Origin: Lineus longissimus
Lineage: Eukaryota > Nemertea > Pilidiophora > Heteronemertea > Lineidae
Length of the DNA: 64,000 bases
Reading direction: 5' to 3'
NCBI RefSeq assembly: GCF_910592395.1
Contig: NC_088315.1
Location: forward strand, 15,857,808-15,921,807
The stretch's first letter is position 1, and each line of letters begins with the position of its first letter. Below the pieces are notes generated by a model. The model was given only the letters and a program-made list of their open reading frames with translations, was not told the origin of the DNA and did no database searches. Position numbers and translations under genes: made by a program. Shown here one piece after another: positions 28,701-40,700 of the stretch.

Positions 28701-31700
28701 GCTTCAAACTTATAAAATGGCTGTCGCCCATGCTTGTAGTATGCAGCTCTAGCGGCGCAGAACAACACTGCGCATCTGGGATACCGACGGATTGCCGACG
28801 GAGGCAACGGAAGATATCCCTGGTTCAGTATGTGACTTCTCCATGGACAACTGTAGTATGTCCAGGCTGGGTTGTACAGCACAAGGATACAAAATGCTGT
28901 CTGTAATTGAGAGGTATCCTGATTTAACACAGGTCAAAATAAATAGAAACTAGAGGCACCGCGTTTGCTGGCAAACGCTAGTATATCTGCACTTTGGTGA
29001 AATCAGGTTGCTGATAGTGTTATGGAATGGAATAGAATAGTAAAGAAGGAAGCTGATGATTGGAGTGGCTTTTATTGTTATTTTGGGTAGTCTATTTCTA
29101 TAGCGAGAAATGTCTAGGTGAACTCGTTCAGAATGTAGAGAGGTCACAAGATATTTCCAAGTTTTACAACAAAAAGGCCGCCAGTCGGCCATCTTGAATG
29201 CAAAATCAACCATTATCGAACTTGACCTTGATATTCATCCCATACACGTGCACACCAAATATGAAATGTCTCGGTGAACTTGTTCAGAATGTAGAGAGGT
29301 CACAAGGCATTTCCAAGTTTTACAACAAAAAGGCCGCCAGTCGGCCATCTTGAGTGCAAAATCAGCCATTATCAACTTCGCCTTGATATTCACCCCATAC
29401 ACCTGCACACCAAGTATGAACTGTCTAGGTGAACTCGTTCAGAATATAGAGGTCACAAGGCATTATCAAGTTTTACAACAAAATGGCCACTTGTCGGCCA
29501 ACTTGAATGCGAAATCAGCCATTATTGAACTTTGCCTTGATATTTACCACATACATGTGCACACCAAATATGAAATGTCTCGATAAACTCGTTCAGAATG
29601 TAGAGAGGTCACAAGGCAATTCTAAGTTTTACAACAAAAAGGCCGCATGTCGGCCATCTTGAGTGCGAAATCAGCCATTATCAAACTTGGCCTTGATATT
29701 TACCAAATACACATGCACACCAAATATGAAATGTCTAGGTGAACTCGTTCAGAATGTAGAGAGGTCACAAGGCATTTCCAAGTTTTACAACAAAATGGCC
29801 ACTTGTCGGCCATCTTGAATGCAAAATCAGCCATTATCGAACTTGGCCTTGATATTCACCCGATACACGTGCACACTAAATATGAAATGTCTAGGCGAAC
29901 TCGTTCAGAATGTAGAGAGGGCACAAGGATATAAAGACCAGTGCGGATATAAAGACCAGTTTGGGACTAACCCCACTGCCTTTTTTTCTAATAAGGTAGA
30001 GATTACAGGAGTCAACAAAATTAATTTTATTGAGAGAAATTGACCTGTTCTACAGGTGATTGGAATTTACAATACAAAGGGTCGTTTTTCATGACATTGT
30101 GCTCTACTGCGTATCCCTAGTGAGTCGATCGGGAACCAATATATTTTTTACTAGCATTGTGCTCTACTGCGTATCCCTACCGAGTCGATCGAGAACCAAT
30201 CTATCCGTGGCGCAGACAGGTTCAAATTGGCTATATCTTGAATAGATTCAATTGCGATGAAAATCTAATGCAATAAAGGAGCAATATCGAAGAGACAAAT
30301 TAATCAAACCAATTGTCCACAGACTCGGACCCTGCAATGGGGTGATGTATGCGTGCATATAAAAGTATATCAATTGGTCCGATAGAGATGATGAGGCAAT
30401 GTCAATATGCCTCGTTCCTTAGTCAGCAATATGCCCCTTTTTATACGGAGAAAAAGGAGAACCCAGATAGGCCTTCACATGTCGGCTTCCAAATGGCTCG
30501 AACCAACTGTACTATCACTACTATAACTTTAAAATGCGTGCTCCTCCTACATGTAGCATTAGCAATGTCTCGGGCAAGGCACTTAGTCGACAGGCAAGCT
30601 AGAAGTTCAGCAACGTGAGCAGCGCCTTGATAAGGCCATGTCAGGTTCAGCACGCCTCTTCAGATACATCAAGTATTGAAAGCTGTGGTAAGCACATAAA
30701 AAGACCATGGTCACCTTAATTTGAAAATCCCTTCATAATCAAGGGCTAGCTCTGACTAAAACAGCACCCATAAACAATAGACCACCAATTTGATTCCAGC
30801 TCCTAACTGCAGGAAAACCCAAGTCAAGCAACCAACAGTACCAAAAATACATTTTTGATTACATTTGAACTGCACACATGCGTTTGTTTACAATTTCATT
30901 TCCCGCGAAATCTCGAAAATCAGGTGACCTGCAATCGTGGATTAAAAATAACATTAACCTGGGTTCAGCAGGTCAGCAGGTATACCGGCTGTTCCAATCA
31001 TCCCCCTACAGCCAGCTGTTCAAAAGGTAATGTTATTCACCCCACAGGGAGTGCAGGTAATTGATTAAGCACCTGCATAACTTAACAGCAATGGCTTGGC
31101 TTCTGTGAGTGGTAAGGAGAATTGACAGTGTCCGATTAAAAATCCCTCATTACTGCTCCACTGAAGTAAATTTTTGAACAAAACCAAGACGTTGCATCAG
31201 CGTAAGGTGTCATCACCATTCATGCAAAATTTTAAGGCGATCCAACGCCTCTAAGTGTGACTTTATTCGTCCCGCTTCCAGTATTATTTATAGAAGATTT
31301 AGACCAGCGATGACGTCATTTCTTGTGATTCCCTACGTTGTCCAATGAGCGCTTTTTAAAGTGTGCCATTTGGCATGCATTAGCATGCAATGTATTTTAT
31401 CAGCGCTGCCAATTGCCGAACAGAATGCCGGAGCTCCGTCAGTTTTGAATCAATTTTTATGGGAGTAACATTATTGTGTTACTTGGAATGTCTACTTTTT
31501 ACTCATGTAAGAATCGTAGTACTAAAAACTAATATGCAAACAGAATATTATTTTTTTTTTAGGGTTTTATTTATTTATTTCTGATCGTACAGTGTACAGT
31601 TGGTGCAACTATTTACAAAGGTGCTTGAAAAGAAAAAAATATATATATAAAGTTCACTATTCGTGAACACACAGGTATATTAACAAGTCATTTATCTCTA

Positions 31701-34700
31701 TTCTGTTAAGGAAATGGTAATCTTCACTATCTCTTTTTATTAATAAATCACGTATCATTTCCGACATCTGTCCATACTCCTCTGTAGTCCTTTCCTCATT
31801 TACAAAATTTACAAAATTGTTCACTTCTAGTACGTTTCTGGCATTTGATTGTCCCGTTATTGTTAAATTTACAGACATTCTTTCTTTTTCATTACCACTC
31901 CTTCTACAAGTCTCGAAGAATTTCATAAAACGTTTAAAAACCTGAGCCTTAGGATTTTCGTCCCTCACTATCAATGGCAACAGTGCCCCATGTGTTCTTC
32001 TTGGTAATGATAGTAGTTTACGCATACAATTTCTCCATGCCGTGGAAAACCTAGAGAAAGACCGATGCGAGTAATCCCACAGGGAACTACCATAAAGGGA
32101 CATCACAAAAGTCTTTAACATCTGTATTTCATCTCAAAATCACAGAACCTGAAGATGGAGAGGAGGCAGTTGGTTCTCTTGTACATTTCTTCTATGACAC
32201 TGTCAATAATCTCATTTTTTACGTTGAAACCCACAGTATGACCCAGATGTTTGGTACTGTCCTTTGCTATGATTCTTCTCCCCTTCCATAAAATGTATAC
32301 TTCATCGACTGCATTATTATGTCCATAGAAAAGTGAAATACTTTTAGCTTGATTAAAGTTTAGATAGTATTCAGTTGAGAATAAATCACAAATATCTAAA
32401 AAATTTTGTAACCCGCATTTCATAGGTGATAGGGTAACAATATCGTCTGCATATCCGAATGCCCCCATAAACACATGGCCAACGTGGCACCCTAATTTTG
32501 ACATTTCAAGCCTCTCCAGGAGTACATCTATATATATACAAAAAAGAACAGGCGACAGAACGCCGCCCTGCTTAATCCCGTTACTTACATTAAACACCCT
32601 ACTCTGCATGGTTTTCCACTTGACACAACATTACTGGGCGACATAAATTCTGGCTAAAAACCTTGCAATAAGAGGGCAGCATCCCTTCTTGAGTAGAAGT
32701 GTAAAAAGTTTGGTGTATTGGACCTGGTCGAATGCCTTACTGGCATCAAGGAACATGGCATATACATCTGACCCTTTCTTTCTGTAATAATCTATCGTTT
32801 GTTGCATTGTAAAAGTACATTGTGTTGTTGAACTCTTACTTTTGAACCCAAATTGTAGATCTGACGTCCTAAAAGTCTCGGGACATTTCTTGATGATTAT
32901 ATGATCAAGTACCTTACCGAGGATACTGCTAAGGGTTATCCCCCGGTAGTTATCAGAATCGCACAGTGATTTTCTGGAATCTTTAGGAATAGGAATAATG
33001 ATCGACTTTTTGAATGATTCGGGGAAGTATGAATGTGTTAACATTGTGGTAAACAAGGTAGCCAAACGTTCATCTAGAAGAACTGTCCCATGCATGAGGT
33101 GGTCAGAAAATAAATGCTTCTCACCCTCATGTTTACCCTTGTTCAGACGCTTAATTGCCTCTCGTACCTCCAAGGGAGTGATCCCGTGACTATTGCACGA
33201 ACACATATTTTTCATACAACTGGTCTTAATCTCCCCGTGTATTCTTTCCATAAGTTGGTCCATTTCATTCTGGTCATACCCGACTGACGAGTACAGTCGA
33301 TCATACTTATCCGCGAACTTATTCGCAATTGATTGCTCATCAGTTGCTTCATCAATTTTGTTAGGAGGAGGCTTCTTACCGCCCTTCAGAGTTTTGACCG
33401 TTTTCCAGAAATCCGTACCATTTTTATCTAACTGAGCCTCTGCAATACGGGTTTGCTTCTCCATCAAATTATGCTTTTTCAACCTTTTTACGGCTAAGTG
33501 GTACCTCGCTCTCATAGCTCTTCTGACCTCTGATACCACGCCGTTCCGGGGGGAACCTGCGTCCTTCCATAATGAGTGCCAAAAAAGCGCATGTTCGCGT
33601 GCGTTCTTAACGTGATCATTCCAACCTGGTATGCCCCTATTCACCGGTTCATTATATTGGCCTATGCTAGGTAAATATTCTAAACATGCATCAGCGCATG
33701 CTCTTTCAATTGAGTCGTGTAAATAGTCAATGTCCTCTTTGTGGTTATTACACATAAACATTTTACATGCATGCAATCCAATTGGGCAATCAATGTCGTG
33801 CAACTTGTCATTCAACCGTGCTTTGTACCTTTGAACATCGGTTTCTGTGACTCTGTTCCAGTTGATAGTTGGTACCGCATGCCCATTAGGATTATCATTA
33901 TCCTCAGACTGAACGATCAGATCGGTTGTCAGAACAATGGGCGAGTGATCTGAAAAATTATCCACCTCATGCAGTACATCACATGTCACAATATTTGGCA
34001 CCATGTTTTCAGAGACATAAAGGTGGTCAATTTTTGAACGTGCAAAATTAGCCTTGCTTTCAAATGTATAGTCCACTTCGCCGCTTACCAATCGGACTGA
34101 TTCATTAGCAATGAAATCTGCTAGAATCTTGAGTGTTCCTCACCCAGTTACGCACGCTGTCCACATTAAAATCACATCCAAGGAGTCTCATGCGGTCTCC
34201 CGACTAGTAATTCTGTTTCATTCATCCCCGATACTCCATGACAGCAGCAATCATCTATTTCCCTTTCGAGTCGGTGCATCCCATCGCATAATTGCCAATG
34301 CTCTTGCACCATCACAAAATCTGAGATACACATTAATTTCCCGATATATTGGATTCTGTCCGCCCCGAGTCCATTTGAATTAAAACTCGTTATAGTCAAG
34401 TTCATGATCAGTAAAGCTAGAAAGAAACAGTCCATCTTCATTATTGTGATCAGACCCCTCATTGTGATATTTCAGATTTTCTACCCTCCTTCGGAGAGGG
34501 CACGTACTTTCTGACCCCAACACCTCGCGGCCACAGAGAGTCCTTAAACAGGTCCGCGAACTGATCTTTCGGAACTTTCATTTTAAATGATTTGAACTTA
34601 ACCTCTTCATGAGATAGTCACTCCACGCCCATCACAGAGAACCCATGATCTGCCACGAATGTCTTTAAATCTCCGCAGGTAGTACCTTTATCAAGTCTAA

Positions 34701-37700
34701 ACACGAAAAGGTCCCTGCCAGGTTCAGGAGCTCCCTTTATCAGACATTTATCGGAATCGGACTGTCCGTACACGACGTGTCGTTTACGCCGTATCTTAGT
34801 CTTATTTTTCACCAGGGTGAATCCTTCAGAATCCTTACTGTGGTTGGTATCCAGTGACGTGTTACTACCTCTCAGACGTAATACTGCAGGTGGCGCCAGC
34901 AGATTGGAAGGGTTGGCACCACGGGCGGTGCCGCGGCCTTGACTACCCCTACTACCTCTACCGTTAGAACCACGCCCCAAAGACGGGGATGTAGAGCGGG
35001 TGTTCGGGTGTTTGTATTTTAACAGCGCGTGGGATGCTCCTAAGCGACATCGAAGAGATCACGAAATCTGGCGTTTTTCCTAACCTATCATGCTTTTGTA
35101 TAGCCGATATAATGTCACCAATATTTGCCTCATCATCAGAGTGTACATTGGTGCTCTTTCTTTTGACATTTTTGCCAATGACTGAGTTACCCCCACTCTC
35201 CATAGAGTGTTCTTTGCCGCCAGTACCGCATCAGGCGTGAAATAACCTAGCACCGCCCGTTTGGCATTATCAGCGGTGCCCGACTGAAGTGTGAAGGCCG
35301 TGTATGCTAACAGCGGCTCATTTATGGTAATCGGCTCTTCCTCCATCGGCTCTCCAGAGTTTCCGCTATCGATACCAGTGCTGTCCTGACCAGCAAGATC
35401 TGACCTGGAATTTTTGAATTCAGGACTGATCCCTAAATCTGGCGAGATCGCATCCCGGGTACGTTTATTCTTTTCGGTATTGTCCTTCGGCGTCCGAAGC
35501 GAATCCAATTCGGATTGTGACATGATCGGATTGAGTCACTGATCAAGCGTGACCGCAGTGAACGGCAAGGGTTCGTGTATGTATGTACATATGTTTCAGT
35601 CCTACATACATGCACTGCCTATGACTTCATTCACAGCAGTCTAACAGTTTGATTCTCACATGCAAAGAAAAACAGTGATAAGTGCGTATAGGAGGAATGA
35701 AACCCTTTTTCCCATTTAACAAATCAATATCGTCTATTGATACACCTATTCCAACGATTGTAGAACTATATCGTCTATATATACCTCAGTTTTTGCCCTT
35801 TTTTGTCGGAGCTCAGAAATCGAAGACACCGCCATTACAGGTTGATGACGTACATGCTGATTCACTGCACATACTGTGGGAATTCTCCACTTCAAAATAC
35901 ATCGCGAACAGAGTGTGCACTTCCGATATCGTTTTCACAGAATTGTGGCCAAATTTTCAAGAACTAATTTCTGAAAGTATTCCCTTAAGACCTTATGACT
36001 ACCCACTGAAAGGAACTAGTGATAATATCGCCTACTTGACTCCTTTTTAGCAGAAAATTGGTTACTTGTTACAAAATCAATCTTCCATCTTTAGACTGGT
36101 CACAGTGGGGAGCCTATGCTGAAATATAGCCTGGTTCCTGCCCAGAATACAACTGCGCACTATACGTCATAACCCCGGCTTTTGAATGGTCAACAAATCC
36201 GTCAAATGTGCCTGTAGCGCCAACTGGCGGTGAAAACTTAACTAATTCCATAACAAGTCGAAATGAAAAATTATTAAAAAATATTCGGCCAGATTTGAAA
36301 ACAATATTTCCTCTGTGGACCGAGGTATAAAGGAAAGAAGTTTAAACTTCCTGATGACCTCATTCGCCGAATGTAGGTCGGATCGCGGTGATTTTTGGTT
36401 TCTGAGTTCCCCTTGGGCTACTCCTAATTTAGCAGCGTCAACAAAGTGCCTAGGTCTTACGGTTACAAAATGCCCAAAAGTGACATGGATGGAAGGAAGG
36501 ACGGACACCATTCCCTTAGAAATATTGCCAGCTTCGCTGACTTTGTCAGCTGAGCTAGAAAGTGCAATATCTCGTTTATAAGTGACTTGTTTTCGATGAA
36601 TTTTTTATGGTAGGTACTCCAAACAATGATATATCACATGTCATACTGACTTTGGTTTGACCTATATACTATACATGTTTCTTAACCAGGATGAATTCCT
36701 CTCCACTAAATATCTATACGGTGAGCACAATGGCCCTTGCCACATTTTAAATTGAACCGTGGTCTGAGTTGAGATATGGGTCCTCGCTATACTGCTAAGA
36801 CCGCTGGAATGACAAAATTCACTGAATGTAAAAGTTGTCGTTGTATTGGAGTGACATGAAGTATAGAAGTGCGATAATGTCACAGTGTAGCCCCCAATGT
36901 AGCCCTTCAGTTGGCGATGCAGGAATATTGTTGGGAAACTAGGAGCAGCTCCAGTGGGGACAACTTTTCTCCGAGGATCTTTAAAACAGGTATTTTTCAT
37001 GCAGATTTTCGGATTGATGGAGGCGAGAGAGAGGTGTTTTGTCTCCCTCCCTGACCAAAAGGTCAGCTTAATTGAGTGCATGTATGTCATAAGAAACTTG
37101 ATTACACTCACAATGCCATATTATAGAATGATGAGAGATTCTTCATCAACTAGATTTGTTTCTCCTTTTTTTTAATCACAATATTTACCTCCATCATTTT
37201 GTTTTCAAGGGCCTGAAGGGCAAAAACCAGGTGAAGGAAGTTGCCTGCCTCTTGGCGCTGCATCGTGAGGTGTTCACCCAGAATATGTTTGAAGAGAATG
37301 TCAACCATAGGATCTGCGATGAGGTAGGCCTTGGTTTTTACTGCTCTTCTGGATCAGGTGCATGAAGTCAATATTGTTGTTCAATAGTGGTGTGGTTATA
37401 CTGCTATTGCATAATATTTACTGCAGTTCCGGCTCAGTGTATGAGGAATGAAGACTTTTTGCCGTTTTAATTCATTGAAGAAGCATGTACAATTTTACTG
37501 ATTCTAAAGCTGGTACACTCAAAATTGGGCTATAAGCATGATTTTTGGTAGAGAAAATTTGTATGGAATTATCAAAGTCTCAACAAACATTGTATCTAAC
37601 TGATGTTGACTTAAATTGTGACTGAACGAACCCACTAGAGGGTCAGTTACTTGGTAACTCTTGCCTCGGAGGTGTTCAGTTTAACCCTTAAATGCCCAGA

Positions 37701-40700
37701 ATAATTTTTGAAAAATAAAATTTAAAACAAAATAATATGTTGTATTTGAGTAAATCAATATAACTGAACCTTTCCAGAAAGCTTATTAAGTTAGTCAATC
37801 TTCTTTCTGAATATGCAAAATAATATGTCAAAAGTTAAATTATGATTTCGCTAGTTGGCTTAATTAGGGGGTAAACTATTCACCTACAGTTGTACCTAAG
37901 TAGTGCTTCCATGCATAAGGTTTTGTACAGAACACATCGCTGGAGGACAAAATCATCACTAAAAGCTTTCTCTACCGCCTTAAACCCCCAAAATTGGGGT
38001 GTCTTGGAAGCTATGGCATCTTTACCTTACTTTTAGTGCTGGTAAAAAAAACAGGAAAAAACATCCAAAATCGAGAAAAGAAAAGAAATTTTTGTGAATA
38101 GAGAATTGACTGTAGTAATGCTTGCTAGAATGATCTGAGAACTTAGCGACGTCATTTATAGCTGGGTAAAAAGCACTCCACCGCGACACCAATACAATAC
38201 CCACCAACTTCTCACTCGTCCTGCTCCTTGATGCAGTCCTCACTATGAACAATTTTGAGTTCAATGGGGAAAACTACCTCCAGACCGGAGGTGTTGCCAT
38301 GGGTACCAAAGTCGCCCCCTCCCTAGCCAACATCTTCATGGCACATTTTGAGGAGACGCACGTCTACACATACCACCTACAACCCCTCACCTGGGTTAGG
38401 TTCATCGATGATGTGTTCCAAATATGGACATACGGCCGCACGGAATTGGATCTCTTCATCCAACATATCAATGATTGCCACCCGACGATCAAATTCACGG
38501 TGGAAATCTCCAGCCAGTCTGTGAATTTTCTAGACACAGTAGTCAGCATCAATGAAGACCGTAATATCATTACGTCCCTATACTGCAAACCTACTGAAGC
38601 GCACAACTACCTGCTGTTCTCCTCAGCACACCCGAGACATTGGGTGATATGAATAAAGACTAGCAAATGCTTTTACTCCGGTTTTGTACAGGAAGGCCTA
38701 GTGTAAATGTACATGGAGATTTAGATAAAAGCATTCGCTAGTCTTTATTCATATCACCCATTGCCTCAAAAGCACACCCTACAGTCAATTTCTCAGGATC
38801 CGCCGGATCTGTAGCCTGGACACAGATTTTGAGGAAAATGCCATCATGATCGGCGGCTTCATGCGACGTGGCTACCCTTCATCACTTGTAGAGACAGCAC
38901 TCATCCGGGCCTACCGCACCTCTAGATCTGATCTCCTCAGAGACGAGGCCCCACTGGACACAGACGATCAACCAGGGACGACTGAGGACAATTTCTTCCT
39001 TATATCGACCTTTATCCCGGGCTTCCAAGCATTACAGCGCATTGTTAGCCACAACTGGCCCGTGCTCCTGAAATCCATTGCAACGCGTCAGCTACATGAC
39101 TCTCGCATCACATTTGGCCACAGAAAACTTCCCAATCTCCGGGATCTTCTGGTCAGAGCCAAATTCACCGACACCGCAACACAATCAGGGGGACCTACAA
39201 TCCCCACTGCCGGCACAACCCGTTTGCCTCAGGGTTCCCGCAACGCGTGCCCAAGAGCCAACACCTCTTGTCGTTACTGCACTTAACTCAACCTGATGGG
39301 AAGGATCGGCAGCACAACTACCACGCGCTCATACACGGCCATGAAGCACATCACATGCAAAAGCAGTAACCTCATTTACTGCATCACATGCAAAAGATGC
39401 AACCAAGCTCCGCCTCATGGACAGATTTGTAAAACACTTTTACAATATCTCCAAGGGCAACAAAGATGACACCATCGGCCGGCACTTCACCAGCCATAAC
39501 CACACAGGCATTGATGATGTGTCCATATCAATCCTGTCCTTCATCAACGCCCACCCAGAATCGCCCCAAAGTGCTGTACTCAGGGACACCATCGAAATCA
39601 GATGGATCCATAGATTGTGCACTGTAGCTCCGCTGGGACTCAATGTCCTAGACTAGTATGTACTGTACACATACATTGCCACGTCTTTTAACAACTTTTC
39701 CCTATGTGTACTCTACAGGGTTCCCCCAGTCTTACTCCAAAGACAGGGGCAGCATTACTTAAACCGTATCCTGACACACTCCTTGTCACATCCTATCCAC
39801 TCAGGACAGGCTATCCGTCAAGCTATTGACCCCTGGAACTAATATCGGGACCATTCTGGTCCCAGACTGTCCGACGTGTAAAATACTTACAGGTCAACTG
39901 GATATGCGGCCTTTTACTCCCCACAGCTGCACATCTAGGATAGGAACATTTTCTATCAACAGTCCACGGCCCGCCTCTGCAGGGCCAACCCATCTTGATC
40001 AATATCGCCTTTATAAGTGTCTGATGAGCAACTCCTGCGAAACCGTTCACACCACCCCGGCCCTGGCATAACCCACATGGCGTTCCTCCCCGCCATTCTG
40101 CGCAACTTTGCCGCCATGCTCCCTAGGAGCCTGACGCCATGTCCGTCTCAAAGCCATGACGTGATAAAGGGGCCCAGCATCACGTCAACCACTGCGTCTT
40201 GACGTCAGTTCCAACACCTCACACGGTTTAAGAGATCAAGCGAAGACTTTTGAGCCTTCACAACGGTCACACAAGCCAATTAAGCTGGTTGCATCTCATC
40301 GCATTGCCACGTCAAAAATATCATTTATAGCTGGGTGTATAAAAATCAGGAAATTTGAAAACCTCGTGTACATGTGCGGTTGGGCATTTTTAAGGGTTAG
40401 AAACCAGAAAAACAACTAACTAGGTGACAATACCACAGTGAAACTAATCACTTCTTGTGAAATACAGTGCGACATTATTGGCTGGCTTTATTAGCTCAAT
40501 TCAGTTACTTCGTCTTACCAAATGAATAGCACATGGTTGAACATTGTAAGAATCAATATAAGCTGGCTCAATTCTTCCCCTTTGGGCGCATGGCAGAAAT
40601 CTGGAGAGGTGCCAAGAGCTCCCTCCTGATGGGTTTGAAGCTAGCTACTTGTGATTATGCCATTTAGGGGAATCCCCAGGAATCATCAATTCACCCAGAG

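Larger units (their letters stand above)
28800..31524 (+). repeat. Large dispersed repeat, copy A
   Basis: Sequence from 'gaggcaacggaagatatccc' to 'aagaatcgtagtacta' is matched in reverse at 49971-51277. Copy A is longer because it has a 1-kb tandem-repeat insertion (about 28951-29954), a 60-bp tandem duplication (30095-30214) and an extra 310-bp stretch (about 31127-31440). No intact ORF. The family is unknown. Confidence 0.88.
31553..35560 (-). mobile_element. Dead APE-type non-LTR retrotransposon (LINE)
   Basis: Nearly full structure on the minus strand: ORF1-like, endonuclease, reverse transcriptase and C-terminal domain. The 3' end shows an (aaat)n/poly-A-like tail at 31553-31590. Several frameshifts and stops inactivate it. 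It lies immediately after repeat copy A. Jockey/CR1-like affinity is likely but the clade was not determined. Confidence 0.9.
38168..40336 (+). mobile_element. Penelope-like retroelement, 5'-truncated, with flanking 16-bp duplication
   Basis: 'tcatttatagctgggt' occurs at 38152-38167 and again at 40321-40336, consistent with a target-site duplication. Inside are RT motifs, a GIY-YIG remnant and a 3' region. The RT is entered in its second half and is interrupted by a MITE. Confidence 0.85.
37682..40399. mobile_element. TIR element split by a Penelope insertion
   Basis: 'taacccttaaatgccca' at 37682 is matched in reverse by 'tgggcatttttaagggtta' at 40381-40399. Without the Penelope element between them the host element would be about 550 bp. 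A shorter relative is at 54190-54425. Confidence 0.6.

Noticed and set aside
30349-30653. ORFs on both strands within repeat copy A
   Set aside because: The counterpart in copy B (50500-50778) differs by indels and encodes nothing recognisable; both are treated as repeat sequence.
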